The notes beneath the pieces were generated by a model. It was not told where the DNA came from. It saw only the letters and a program-made list of their open reading frames with translations, and did no database searches. Shown here piece after piece: positions 23,007-36,007 of a DNA stretch of 64,000 bases. Made by a program: the position numbers and the translations under genes. Position 1 is the first letter of the stretch, and the number at the start of each line of letters is the position of its first letter. Source of the DNA: Balaenoptera acutorostrata (lineage: Eukaryota; Chordata; Mammalia; Artiodactyla; Balaenopteridae); the NCBI RefSeq assembly GCF_949987535.1, contig NC_080081.1:39472428-39536427 (forward strand). The letters are read 5' to 3'.

Positions 23007-23052
<46 letters not shown>
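23004..23052. repeat. Compound (GT)n(GA)n microsatellite
   Basis: A GT run of about 27 bases passes directly into a GA run of about 22 bases, then gacagacagggagggag. Purine-rich GA runs can be H-DNA prone. Confidence 0.97.
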
Positions 23053-23054
<2 letters not shown>

Positions 23055-23975
23055 GACAGGGAGGGAGAATACACGCAAAATAGAGCAAGATAATGTCATT
23101 TATGTACATTTTAGCCTCAGCCCCCTTTCCAATATCCTTTATCTTATTTCACGCTGTTAATCAAAATTTCCCATCCCAGAGCACCACATTTTATTTCCCT
23201 CATTCTATAACTTTGCTGTTTCTCGTCCTATGTCTTGTTTCCTCTGTGCTATTTGTGGCCTCTTTACCCTTCTGTTCTCCTCTTTCATTTTGAGGTTCCT
23301 GGAGGATGGAGCAAAACTGCAGTTCTAGATGTGCATATGGCACTTATTTTTGGACAAAGCTTTGCCACAAATTCCTGTTTTCCCCTCATTTTTTATAAAA
23401 CAAGTTGAATCACCTAGAAGAAAATTGAAATTCACATTTTCTTTCACGATGTTCTTTATGTCCTCTATTTGGGATCTCCTTACCTGCTCCCACTGGCTTC
23501 TCTAGAACAGGGCACTCCACCACCCTTGACCTCTCCACCTTCTCCTAGACTATGGGCTGCATCTCCAGACGAGACCACTCCCTTTCAAGCACGGGTAGAA
23601 CTGCTTAACTGTCATGTCCATATGCGCAGCACCAGATGGAAATCTGCAGCATATGGAACACCTCCTGTCTAAAACGGGGCCATGGACTTCTCTGCTGTGT
23701 AGCTTGTTTGAGTAGATGGCAGAGCCACTTCCTCAACCAGAAACCTCAAAAGGCCCTTGTTTTCCCACCCTCCACCTCCACAAATACATCACACGGCTCC
23801 GTTCTTTCTACCTCATCCACATCCCATGAATTTATATATTTGTAATATATAAATTATAACTAAATTTATAATTAAATATAATTTATATAAATATGTCCTG
23901 TGATGCATTTACTTACTTGGTCTTCTCTTATCCACTCTTAACCTAATGCACAATTTTGAATTTTTGTTTGTTTTG
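23055..23975. other. No firm feature; possibly further decayed L2
   Basis: Pyrimidine-rich DNA upstream of a sense L2 fragment, and may be its more decayed 5' continuation. Frames at 23093-23845 are not gene-like. Confidence 0.35.
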
Positions 23976-23979
23976 TTTT

Positions 23980-24340
23980 TAAAGCTGCAGCTAGAGTGAT
24001 CTTTTATGATATATATACGAAACTGACAAGTAAAACTTTCCATGGATTGTTAGTTATCCTTCAGATAACCTCCCAAATCCTTAACAGGGCTTACAAAGTG
24101 ATCTGAGTGCTGACCTCTACATCTCACTTCTTTTAATTCCTGGAGTCCATCAACCTCTCTTCCTTCTTAGCCTCAGGCATGCATTTCCCCTGCTGGATAT
24201 CTTCCCTATCTTTTCGTTAACCCCTTCTTAAAGGACTAATTTCTACTCTCACTTCGATGTCATTTCTCAGGGTGTTCCCCTGGCCCCCTTCCCCCTCACC
24301 CCTTGCCGTACGTGTTGTCCACCAATTTGCTTCCCCTCAT
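23980..24340 (+). mobile_element. LINE2 3' UTR fragment
   Basis: Sense L2 text in order: gctgcagctagagtgatctttta, cccaaatccttaacagggcttacaaagtgatctgag, tgacctctacatctcac, then cttcgatgtcatttctcagggtg. The order and spacing match the common L2 3' region. Confidence 0.7.
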
Positions 24341-24409
24341 CAAGCTGGCTGCTCACTGATGGTTCCCAGCATATAATAGCATGAAATAATTCTTTGGGAA
24401 ATTGAGCTG

Positions 24410-24605
24410 AGAGTCAGAAACATGAGAGCCAAATTCTAAGCTTATCACTTATATCAACTTTGTGTATGCCACTTAATTTCTCCAAGTTTTATTTCCCCCA
24501 TCTATAACACATGGACTTGCATAGCTGTAGCAAGTATTAATAATATCAAATAATATCTAACACAGTCCTTGGAACACTTAAAAACATGGTAGCTATTATC
24601 CTGAT
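24410..24605 (+). mobile_element. MIR SINE fossil
   Basis: Sense MIR: agccaaattctaagcttatcactt, tatgccacttaatttctccaagttttatttcccccatctataac, then cagtccttggaacacttaaaaacatggtagctattat. Confidence 0.6.
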
Positions 24606-24880
24606 ATTTCCCAACTCAAAAGTTATTCAACCTCCGATTAGGTTAGTTGTATCATCCTGCCTACCAAATATGTGACCTAATAAGTAATATGAAAGCTCAA
24701 GGTGTATTAGGAGAAAGAGAGAGAGACTGAAAGGCAGGATGGTTTCTGCTGGCCAGTTGTGAAAAATGATGAGCTTCCCTTCAGTCTTTCCTTATCCACC
24801 GGTCACTATTTGCTAAAGGACCCCTGTGTTGATTGACCTTTTCATTGTACCTTCTGCTTTTTACCCCTAATTAAGACCAA

Positions 24881-25044
24881 TAGTTGCGACATGTGAACTC
24901 TTAGTTGCGGCATGCATGCTGGATCTAGTTCCCCTGCCAGGGCAACTAAGACCCGGCACAGCCAAAATAAATAAATAAGCAAATAAGTAAGTAAGTAAAT
25001 AAATAAATAAATATTAAAAACAAAACAAAACAAAAAAAAACAAC
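24881..25044 (+). mobile_element. CHR-1-like SINE fragment with inverted 5' part
   Basis: The right part (about 24940-25044) reads ggcaactaagacccggcacagcc followed by AAATAAATAAG-type tail repeats, which is the sense 3' end of a CHR-1-like tRNA-Glu SINE. The left part (24881-24935) reads tagttgcgacatgtgaactc through ctagttcccctg, which is the reverse complement of the adjacent upstream part of the same SINE. So the 5' segment is inverted against the tailed 3' segment. Candidate target repeats (gaccaatag, aaccactag) are weak. Confidence 0.8.
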
Positions 25045-25049
25045 CACTA

Positions 25050-28000
25050 GTCCTTACTCCAGACCCATCTCCCAGAAAGATGAGAGACAAGGATAGTTAG
25101 CAGGTCAATGCTAATTTCAAACTAACTTAATGTTTTCTTTCCCTTTATTAATGTGTTTGCATTTCACAAGCATCTTTTGGAGAGAAAATGGCTTAACCCA
25201 CAGGCTGTAAGAGTAGATATTTTCATTGCTATGGTCAGTATGGTGGGTAATTATTTTGGAGCAGGTTAAATAAAGAATCTTCCTTAAATTATGAATCTTG
25301 AAATATTCTCTATTTGATTTGTGCTCTAAGCAGAGTCTGATTGATTCCTAGTGCTACTGCATCTTCATTTGTGGCCATTAATACAATTCAAAAACCAAGT
25401 GAAGGAATAAGGTTTCTAATCCCCCAAAGATCTATATCTATTACTTGTTGAGCTTTTAGTTGTATTTTTTATTTCTACTCTTGTCATGTTTATATACACT
25501 GAAGATTTCAATTAAAATAGACAGCAGGGTGATATTGAATCAATACTTGTTGTTTTGTATCTAGGGAAAAAGAAGCAATATGAAATATGGAAATCTGAGA
25601 GAATGTAAATGCTCTAGGATCCGCTGTGAGACATACCCTCCTGCTTGTCAGACAGACATGATTTTTAGAGCAGAGAATTTGCTAGCTTAAAGAAGACAAC
25701 TTGCCAGTTTCATTAGTTTCATATCTTTCACTAGTCAGAGTCACTGTTCCAATTATTAAAGCACTAATCCTAAGCTTCCACTAAGTTTGAGCCAAATGAG
25801 AGCATGTTTTAGAAGTGCTTTGTGCAATAACAATATGTAGCTGAATACTCCTTATAGATGAGTAAGCTTATGATTACTTCACTATAAACTGGGTTCTGCT
25901 CTCTTTTTCTTGCTTAGGTTTAATTTTCATGAGCTTGCCAAGAACATAATTATTAGTGCTTCTTATGAATACCCAGTAGAGATCACATTGAAAGAGATTC
26001 ATTCTTAGAAGAGTAGAAATGTGCAAATATAAACTAAAGTACCAGTATAGTAAGAACTGAGTAGGTGGAATCACTAATTGTCATTATGGTGAAGTTGTGT
26101 TTTTTTTTTCCTCTCCCTGCTCAGGGGTGTGTGGAGAGGTCAAACAGATTAGATCCAAAGAACAGTGAATTGCTTAAACATATATAAGGGACACTTCAGA
26201 ATAAATGTTATCAGATCAAGAAGTATCTCTTGCAACCAAAATTAGTATGGGAAATCCACCTGCAAAGAGCAAATCTCTAGTGAAGAAAACGCTATGTTTT
26301 CATTATTGAAACCAAAGTATTTCATTATTTTGTTCCATACTGTGCACCCCACACAGTATCAGCCTGGGATTCAGAAGAACCTGCAGGAAATCTTGTGACA
26401 AACATTTAAGGTCAGCTAGACAACATTTTCATTCTCTATGATTCCCTCTGAATTTACTATTGTTCATTCTGAATTCATTGTTTTCTGAAGGCAAGGAACA
26501 AAACAAACACTAACTGTTGGATATCTTGTCTTGCTGTCTCTCTGCAGAATTTGGGGGCTGCATGCAGTTCTTCAGAGTATAGTAGAAAATAATACTTATG
26601 TTTATACATTTTGTGTTTCTCTCGAACATATTTTCCTACAGACCTATTAAATTTCTTAAACTACTTATGCACAAGAGTTTCCCAAATTGGCAGTTATTTC
26701 ATGGTCTGGCAAGGTAAGTGTCTGCTTTGAAATAGCTCCTTAAGAAAAGATACAGATAGTCAGCTACCAGTAAGTGCTTGGTGCCTTGTTGAAAAGCACA
26801 TGGCTTTTTTATAGTCATCCTCAGGCAAAGATTCCTACAAAAGGTGTTAAGAAGTTCTTGATGTGTATACATATGCCTCCTGGGATTCTGCTCCACCAGC
26901 AGTGAGGAGGGAACTACAATAATCTGTCCCTTGAGAAAACTCTGTTCATTGCTGGGAAGAAGAATCTGATTGCTTTTCCAGAATGTTTAGAATATGTTTT
27001 ATCCCTAATGTGATAGATGTCCGTGTATGAAATATAGAACAGTAGATGATTTTCCCCAATTTACAGATGCCTACTGTTAGCAACATCATTCCTTAGTATG
27101 TGCCTGTAAGACAGCTCATAAAATCCATATATATGATATGCTTCCGATCCTTTTTAAAGCAATGTGCTTGGTCCATGAAATAATGACTTCTATATCATTC
27201 AAATATTATTATTCTTACATTTATGCTTATATTTTACTAAACACAGAAAGCATAGTAGTTAAGAAAGCCACCTTCCATTGGAACAAGAAGTACCAATTAA
27301 GGAAAGCTAAAAGTTAGAGAGAGCAGCCCATTTTTAATTTTAGGCTATTAGAAACATCTGATTACAATGCACTCGCATCTAAAAAAATATTTACTTTTCA
27401 AGGGGACTAGAAGGTCTCCTAAGGTTTTAAGCACATGTTGCCATTGCAAACCCTGCAGGTATTTCAGTTTTATGTCTTTGGATGGTTTTGCTTTTAATTC
27501 AAACTGTAATGGGCCCCTGTGTTTGCCTGTCAGGGTAACAAAGCTATTCCAGCAGCAGATTCAATTCTAAAGACATAATATGAACACCTACTGTGTGCAA
27601 AAACTGTGGGAGTCCCTGAGCAGGACACACCTGTGAGTTACAGAGGCCCTGCCTCTAAACTGCCCACGATCCAGACGTTCAGGCTTTACTGAACTTTTAA
27701 TTGAAGCCAAATAACCTTGGAGTTTGCAGGCCCAGGGAACATCAGTTCACACATTTGTTCTATCCCGAACCCACCCATTTACCATTATCTTTGTTTTCCC
27801 AGGCAGTCCAATTTCTTTCTTTTAGCCTTCTCCCTCCGAGGCTGAGAACACGCATTTGTGTGGGAGTAAAGGCCCCGAGTCACTGCACAAGCACAGGAAA
27901 AGAAACAGAAGGAGCAAGCAACAAGCTATGCTGTTATAAGCATGGCCTCATCCCCCTTTGCTCCTGACACTGGCACTTTGGGCCCTGAGCGTATGGGCAT

Positions 28001-29170
28001 GGGCTTGTTTTCAGAGACACTTATGGCACATATATAAAATTTACTGCGCCTTCCTGAAAAAAATGCAGTGATTGTGAACCACTTGGGAGAGGGATAGACT
28101 TATGGAAGGGGAAAAACACACCCAGTCAAGACATTAAACACTGGTTTCCGTGCCGTTTTCAGTTACCAGTCTATGAAGGAGGAGCTCTCATGGTAGGCTA
28201 CAAGATGAGCAAGTGTTTGGATCCTTTTTGAAATAAATTACTTGCCAAGATCTTTTTTATGGACCAATTTTCCTATTTATATCTTTGGAATCATAAGTTT
28301 ATGAGGTCAGTGGTCAAGGGTAAAGGATAGGCAACACATAAAATGACAGAAGTAGCCTGAAAGTTATTTTTCTATTACTGAAAAGAAGAGCGATAACCGA
28401 AACAGCAATTTTGCAAGTAATTAATCCCTTTGAATTGATTTATCAAAGAAATCCTGTTCATAAATTGTACCGTACTTTTGTTGGTAGAAAACAGGTAATA
28501 TGTTCTATAATGCTTTTGGATGAATAAATCCATGTAATGTCTTAAGTCAATCTTCCAATTTGGCATTGGCATTCTCATCTCACTATGCACGAAATTTTTT
28601 AAATCAGGAGAGCTGGCTTTCTGTGTAAGTTGACATATATTAAAACGTAAGAGCATGGTGGCATGCCGTTAGATGCTGTTTGACTTGGAATACCATTGTA
28701 CATTTTTACTAACATGTTTAATTTTACTTAAAGGCATTATGCTTGCACCTTCCTATATCCATTTAGTAAAGCTATATCAAGAACTTAAGGTGAAATTGTG
28801 AATCCAAATTAGTAGCCAGCAAGGGTGGGAAGGAAATAGAAGACTATTGAGAAGACCTTATGGATGTCAATTTCCACTGAACAGGAGGTGGGAAAGCCCT
28901 TTGTATGTAACTATATATTTTGCATAACTTAACCTTTAAAGTGTTGTGTGCTTTATTTATATATATGAAATCAAAAAGAAAATGCCACTCTTTTCTACTG
29001 AAGATGTCATTTTGGTTGGAGCTATAATTAGAAATGCATAACGAATATTTTGAAAGTGTTTTGTTTTTACTTGGGTAGGGTTGGAGAAGGGAAGAGAAAG
29101 GCAAATGCACTTCAGCAGGTGCTGCTTACTATTCAACTCAAAGAAATCATTCCAGTGGAGGCTGTGAGCA
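25050..29170. other. Long stretch without recognised features
   Basis: About 4 kb of AT-rich DNA with little recognisable repeat. A weak antisense L2-like phrase (aacacctactgtgtgcaaaaactgtggg) lies near 27580. Frames of 62-93 codons on both strands show no domain, signal peptide or splice-supported structure. Confidence 0.4.
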
Positions 29171-29174
29171 CTGT

Positions 29175-29300
29175 GGCCTTTTGGAAAAGCCAATAGAGTG
29201 GGCTAAGAAACCTGGATTCCAGCTGGTTTTCCCACTAGTTATGAAACCAAGAGGACATCTCTAGCCTTGTCTAAGTGCCTCTGCTTCGTTCCCCATTAGC
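29175..29300 (+). mobile_element. MIR fossil
   Basis: Sense MIR-like: taagaaacctggattccagctgg, cccactagttatgaaacc, catctctagccttgtctaagtgcctctgc. Confidence 0.45.
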
Positions 29301-29304
29301 ACTT

Positions 29305-30735
29305 TGTATGTTGTATACATATTATAGCCCACACATAGCATGTGCTCACTGTACAGGCGTGATGATAAGTACTTTATATGCATTGCTCTATTTGAAATGT
29401 CCTATCAGAACATTTACTAGATTATACTGAAATGATCTGTTCCTTAGTCTAACTCTTCTGTGTGACAGAGACTATGCTTTATTGACATTTTAGATGCTTT
29501 AGTAAGGTTTGTTAAGCTGGACTGACCTTTTAAGTCCCTCGTTTCTCATTTTTTTTAGGTTTTCATTCTTTCAGATAACAATAAGAACGTATTTCTCCTC
29601 ATCAGGATAAGCAGGGCTTCCTTAGTGTTTTCCCTATTGTTGTAATATGTTACAGTAGAGTATTTTTTTGGTATACATTTCCTGTGTTACCATAGACAAT
29701 TGCCATTTTAATTTTATTTTTGTAGCTCAAATGACTCACTCCGACACAGGGAAACATCCCCTCAATAGATTGTTCTTAGTGATAAAATAAGTGAAAACAT
29801 CACAGATTCTCAATTCATCAGACACTAAAAACATAGAGTGAAGCTACAGGGTTTGCCAAAATAGAGATCTTCGCATTGATCATTGTCAATTTGAACTTAA
29901 GTCTTTTTAAAAAGCTATGCCTTTTTATGTGTTTGTATTTGCTGTTGTGATACAGTCATTAATATTTTACTAAGCTTTATCAGTTTTATCAAACAGAAAA
30001 AGGGTTGTTTGACTGACCAAGATTTGTTAGTCTGTCTCTACCTGTTAATTTTAAAAATCGGTGAAGAGTTATTTTCTAAAACAGCTTAGGGTCTCTATCT
30101 TAAAGCTGAGTGTAAAATCCATTAGCAGCCCACACTGAGGGCTAATTGCTACAGTGTAATCTTGGCAACATTTTTATAACTGCTAGTGAAGCCCACATAG
30201 CTAAGAGATTACATTACCTTCTAGTAATTATATTCTCAGGGGATTTTGTCCTTAACATATAATAGTGTGAATAATAGCATGGGTCACTGGCCAAGGATGG
30301 AATTATAATCTGTTCAGATGAAGATCTCCTACTAGTATAAACTATGTTTGAAATGTTTCGAGTTTATGTCTGTGGTGGATAAGATGAGTTTCATTGAGAT
30401 AAATACTCTCCTTTTTCCTTTTTCTCTTTGGCCAAAAACACACCAGTACCATTCAGGAAGAGGAGAGGGAATAAAAAGAAAAATAAGAAATAAAGAATAA
30501 GAAAAAGAAAATAAAAACAAAAACAAAACAAATACCAAAAATAATCAAGGGACAATAATTACCAGAATTTGATAGAAAGTTTCTTTCCTCAATGGTCTGG
30601 ACAGCCAAAATGAGGCTAAGGGTTTATTCTTTTTGAAAAGGAACACTTGAGCATGTCATCATATTCAATTAAATTTTAGTAGTAGGTCTAGCTTATACAG
30701 CTGGAAAAACCAACATGCAAACCTAAACATTATCA
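29305..30735. other. No recognised feature
   Basis: A-rich patch at 30470-30545. A minus-strand frame over that patch only reflects low complexity. Confidence 0.4.
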
Positions 30736-30739
30736 ATTA

Positions 30740-30840
30740 GACCTATCCATCTATCTATCCACACATATATATACATATACTTGTACACATATATATGTAT
30801 GTGTACATGTATACACACAAATATATATACACACATGCAA
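30740..30840. repeat. Compound CTAT / CA-TA low-complexity microsatellite
   Basis: CTAT units are followed by mixed ACATATATAC and GTACACATATATATG repeats. It is imperfect along its length. Confidence 0.8.
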
Positions 30841-30987
30841 CTTCTTTCTTCCCTTGACAATTTATTGTAGACATCTTTTAATAAAACTGTTCCTAAATTT
30901 AGAAAATACATAAATAAATAAATTTTAGTAGTAAGGATGATAAGGAAATTAAAAACATTTACTTATTGATGCTAAAGTTTCCAATTG

Positions 30988-30994
<7 letters not shown>

Positions 30995-31021
<27 letters not shown>

Positions 31022-31312
31022 TTTCTTTATTGATTGATTGATTGATTGATTGCTATGTTGGGTCTTCGTTTCTGTGCTAAGGCTTTCTCCAGTTGTGGCA
31101 AGTGGGGGCCACTCTTCATCACGGTGCGCGGGCCTCTCACTATTGTGGCCTCTCTTGTTGCGGAGCACAGGCTCCAGACGCGCAGGCTCAGTAGTTGTGG
31201 CTCACGGGCCTAGTTGCTCCACGGCATGTGGGATCTTCCCAGACCAGGGCTCGAACCCGTGTTTCCTGCATTAGCAGGCAGATTCTCAACCACTGCGCCA
31301 CCAGGGAAGCCC
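30995..31312 (-). mobile_element. CHR-2-type SINE, copy 4
   Basis: Minus-strand copy whose tail region is a T-run of about 28 bases plus a TTGA tetranucleotide expansion (31028-31052), instead of the TTTA repeats seen in its siblings. Perfect 15-bp target duplications tccaattgggttttt lie at 30980-30994 and 31313-31327. The B-box-like motif is intact. Confidence 0.97.
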
Positions 31313-31329
31313 TCCAATTGGGTTTTTCA

Positions 31330-33522
31330 ATTCCATGGCTAAATAGCCTATCCAAAAATTCAGAGTTTAGTAGCCTTTGAGGTCACTTGAAATGTTGTTT
31401 TTTTAGTCACAGCATAGCCTTTTCATTAATTTTCTTTCTGGGCAGTGCCACTGCATTATCAAACAAGAAAGCAAGTGATGCAAAGCAAAGGTGGGAGGTG
31501 GAGAGAGAGACAAAGTCTGTGACTGACCGAGAAGGACCAGGTATAGTCAGCTAGATGCATTGAGATGAGAAGAGATAAATATTGAAATTATCCTAGACTA
31601 TGGGAGAGAAAGAGAAATGCTTGAGAGGAAATTGCACAATACACTATCTAGCTTGGCCTGAACACAGCATTTGTATAAGGTTTGTTGAGAAATAAAATAG
31701 GAAAGGAACATTTGAGTCATGTTGTAGAACAACTCAAACTCAGCTGGGAACATTGACCATGTCAGGCATCCACTGGACAATGAAATGATAAGGATGTAGA
31801 GAAAGGGCTCTGTTTCCAAATGTTATTTTACCCAGATCCCTGCTGAGGTTCCCACTGCCTCTTGGAGATCTGAGTAAACTTGTCCTGTCTCCCTAATTCC
31901 TTATATCCTGAGAAAGTCTCAATCTTTCTCCACAATTTGTAAATTCCCTTGGGCTGCATTTCCATCATCTGCTCCGTTTCTGCCCTCTATGTGTGCACAA
32001 TCTCTACTATAATCACACTGTACTGGCAGGATATCTTATTTGGTGTCATCAGTTTTCCATAAAAAATTACATCCACAACAAACATTTGATACTTTTAGTA
32101 ACTTTGCTAAAGATTTGAGAGGTCATGCCCCTAAGTTTCTTCTCCACTCCTTCCCTCTCATTTTACTGAGAGTCATTTCTTCTCCTTCACTGAAGCCGTG
32201 ATACAAACTGACATCCATGTTCTTAAGGGACTCCCCCACCACCTCCATGAATTTGGTCATTTTCTTGAATTATTGATATTCAGTAAGATTTAGTCACAGC
32301 CTTTGCCTATCTCTGGAACTGTAGTGTAAAGTCAGCAACCTTTGGAAGATCCCAGGATATACTTTAACATCTGCCGTTCCACTTACCATACTCCATTGAA
32401 AGAATTAGACTTGTTTTAAAAGGGATGGCCTGGAGAAAGCTTAGGGCATAGTTCTCTTGGGACTACAGAAATGACCAAGTTGTACTTTGTACGTGTGTGC
32501 ATAAATTGTGCACAAACACAATTTTTCTTATATGTAGAAAACACACAGTGAATATTTTTGAGAAGCCCTGAGAATTCCTTGTGGAGTTGGCATTTGGGTT
32601 CTCATTCTGATAGCCATACAATGTGATGGGAATTTTGATCCCTTCCTTCTAGCCACACTAGTAATAGAATGTTGTTATAAGATTATATTTCTTACTTTTC
32701 ACTTCAAAAAGATCTTTCTTTCTTCCATTTTTCCCCCCCCCTTTTAGCACAGCTTCAGGATAAAGGAGATTCAGAAATTATCCCGATTTCTTTCTTGAGT
32801 TTTGTGGATGTTTTTGGTTGCTTGCTTAGTATGTGTGACTCCACCCCTCATTCCCAACAACAACCTGATTATGTCTGGGTTTCTTCCTTCATCCTGACCC
32901 CTGCCCCAAGGCTGGAACTTTGTTTAAATGAGCTAGTTTTGTTAATACCAGTCCTCTTTCCCTAGATTAGAAATGGATTAGCCTAAACCAGTTTAATTTG
33001 ATGAGAGGTTTGCTTTGGCCTGCCTCAAGTTTCCATGCATTTATACGGAGGGTAGAAGGCCAGCACAGCTCTCCTATAAGACATGAATTAGGTTATATAT
33101 ACATAGTCACGACTATCGTACCGGGAGCCATCTCATGACCATCAGAGACAGCAGATTTATGAAGCGACTGCAGAACACATAAAGATAAAGGAACTGGTAA
33201 TCAACGGCAGTTTTAAACCACTAGATCAACTAACCCTGACACTTGCTTTAATTTTGGATTCTTTGTTAGGTGGGCCAATACTTTTCCATGTACTTTAAGA
33301 AATTTATTCCCTTTTATTAAAACAACCCAAACATTTTCCTATTATTTAAATCTATAATTCCAGCTATTGCATATTTTACCTTCATGTCCCATGGGCCCTG
33401 TAATTTTATCACACTATTTTCAATGTTTTATTTCTGTATTTAGCACCACCATCCATTTTGTCACAGAGAGGAAATCTTAGGTTTTCCCTTCCTCTTCCCC
33501 CTCACTTCCCACCCAGCTGATC
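31330..33522. other. No recognised feature
   Basis: Mixed-composition DNA with a C-run at 32732-32741. No repeat or coding region could be assigned. Confidence 0.4.
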
Positions 33523-33524
33523 AC

Positions 33525-33974
33525 TAAGTCTATTTTATTCTAATTGAAGTATAGTTGATGTACAATATTATATAAGTTATGGGTGTACAATATAGTAATT
33601 CACAATTTTAAAGGTTATAATCCATTTATAGTTATTATAAAATATTGGCTCTGTTCCCCATGTTGTACAATATATCCCTGTAGCTTATTTATTTTATACG
33701 TGATAGTTTGTATCTTTTAGTCCCCTACCCCTATATTGCCCCTCCCCACTTCCCTCTCCCCACTGGTAATCACTAGTTTGTTCTCCATATCTGTGCATCT
33801 ACTTCTTTTTGTTATATTCACTAGTTTGTTGTATTTTTCAGATTCCACATATAAGTGATATCATATAGTATTTGTCTTTGTCTGACTTATTTCACTTAGC
33901 ATAATGTCCTCCAAGTCCATCCATGTTGCTGCAAATGACAAAATTTCATTATTTTTCATGGCTGAGTAATATTC

Positions 33975-34027
<53 letters not shown>

Positions 34028-34200
34028 CACACATACCACAACTTCCTTATCCATTCATCTGTTGATGGACATTTAGGTTGCTTCCATTTCTTGGCAGTTA
34101 TAAATAATGCCACTATGAACATATGGTGTGTGTATCTTTTGGAATTAGTGTTTTTGTTTTTTTCAGATATATACCCAGGAGTGGAATTGCTGGGTCACTA
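33525..34200 (-). mobile_element. L1 (L1MA-type) 3' end, antisense
   Basis: The plus strand shows the reverse complement of an L1 tail: cattttattctaattgaagtatagttgat near the poly(A) end, then ccatgttgtacaatatatccctg, the cacttagcataatgtcctcc block, atggctgagtaatattcc, ttgatggacatttaggttgcttcc and the end gtggaattgctgggtcac. The retained part ends in 3' ORF2/UTR sequence with no usable frame, and a (GT)n expansion sits inside it. Confidence 0.85.
33977..34024. repeat. (GT)n microsatellite within the L1
   Basis: An uninterrupted GT run of about 46 bases sits where the L1 consensus has a short TGTATA region. Confidence 0.97.
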
Positions 34201-34219
34201 AGTCTTATTGATGTATCAC

Positions 34220-34930
34220 TTAAATTCATACAGCACTCCTATGCCTATTTCAACTGCCTTGCTTCAATTCTTAATCATTCTTTACATGGACTATTGCAAT
34301 AGATGCCAACCTCTGTCTCAGCCTTACATCTCTTCCCCCAATGCTACAATCTCCAAATTACTTCCAGGAAGAGCTTTCTAAACAAAAATTTGGCATGTCC
34401 TCTTCCAGCCTAAAATTTGTAAGTAATTTCCTATCCCTTGAGTGTAAAGTCCCAAATCTTTTGCATAACATTCGACATATTTTTTCTTTTTCTTTTGAAT
34501 ATGATGTAGCTGATAGTTATATGAATTCCATGTCCCGATTACACGGTGTTTCTTAAAATTCTCTAAATATGACTTATTTTCTCACAACTTGATGGTCTTT
34601 TAAATTCATCTGCTTTCATGTACTCACTGTAATTAATATTTGTATATGGCAAACTCTTTTTTATCTGCAAAGATTGTCAGGGAGAACCTTTAATGTAATT
34701 TCTAGCTCAACACTCCTTAGGAAGCGTTGGGTTTTTCTCCACAGGGCTCCTGCAAGTTCATTCCATACCTCTGTTAGAGCACAGCACAGCACATTCTAAT
34801 AGTTTATTTTCTTGTCTGTTTTTCTACTAAACCCTGAACTCTTGGAGCTAAGCACCATTTGTCATTGTATTTCTGATACTCTCATTGTGGCTGGCACATA
34901 GTAGACAAGCACTGCTTGTTTTGGAATGAA
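34220..34930 (+). mobile_element. LINE2 3' UTR, long fragment
   Basis: Sense L2 in order: ctttacatggactattgcaatag, gaagagctttctaaac, gtgtaaagtcccaaatctt, aaccctgaactcttggagc, then the 3' end ggctggcacatagtagacaagcactg and a decayed gaatgaatag. Confidence 0.7.
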
Positions 34931-35379
34931 TAGTGAGAAAGAGAATTGCTAATGTAAAGACTGAAAGTTATCTGTATATGACATCAACCCAGCTTGTTAA
35001 AAAGGAAAATTTCAGAGAGTTAATTGTTTTTGTTTGCAGTTATCCTAGTGATAACACATGACTGATTTTATATTTGTTTTGGTCATTTTATTTTCTTTTT
35101 CACTTAGATACTTGATTTTGCTTTGTGGTTTTGTGTTGTTTTTTTTTTCCTCTGGAATGTATTTAGTAACAGGAGATAAAGTGGCTTTATCTTAAATAAG
35201 AATTTAAGTCACTAATCAGGAAAACACAATTGAAAACACATTTTTAACCAAAATTGTATATTATTTACTTGATATTAAGTGAATATATATTCTGTTTGAC
35301 TTACAGGTAGATTATAGAGATAGCGTGAACTCAGGAGACTATCTTCTATAGCTTATTTCTGGCAAAAGTACAGAGGTGT

Positions 35380-35765
35380 TGCAATTATCAGGATAGGTTA
35401 GGTCATGTTGTAGTAAAATGAAACAATTCACCTCTCCCCAAATTGCAAGATCTCAGAGATTCAACATCACGAAACTTCTCTTCTCATTTGTGCTACAAAC
35501 CCCATGCATAACAGAACACCTCCACTCCACACAGTTACTCAGGGATCCAGGATGACAATATGAGCCCATACTGGAGGTGCACCTTTGGGATATTAGGGGC
35601 TTTGCCAGAGCAACAAAATAGAAAGGGAATGGAGAATTGTGTGTGTGTTTTCTGTAGTCAAAACCTAGAAGTGACACACTTCACTTAGATCACAGTTCAG
35701 TGGCCAGAAGTAGTCACATGACCTTGCCTAATGCCGAGGGCTGAACACATAAGGGAGCAAATGCA
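35380..35765 (-). mobile_element. Ancient LTR-like repeat, same family as 10985-11390
   Basis: The left end, ggataggttaggtcatgttgtagtaa, is the reverse complement of the terminal block of the 11.3-kb element. The right part contains gaagtgacacacttcacttag and tggccagaagtagtcacatgacc, which recur in a common mammalian LTR-like repeat. I cannot give a firm family name. No coding sequence is present. Confidence 0.45.
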
Positions 35766-35974
35766 ATTGTTTGTGAGCATTTCTTTCTGCTACGTTATTA
35801 TGGTACCTGTTTCATAGATTCTTACAACAATCCAGTCTTGGAAAAGTTAGTAAAATTGGTGAAGAGGCAGGGAGAGAAAACAAAGACCTTTTATTTCTGT
35901 CTTTCCAGTAAGCAAACTGCTCTTCATTTGAGATTCAAGTTCTAAGTCCCCTCTCATAATCACTCTTTCTTTCA

Positions 35975-36007
<33 letters not shown>

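Noticed and set aside
33923..34201. 92-codon plus-strand frame with a Cys-Val repeat
   Set aside because: It is antisense L1 with a (GT)n tract.
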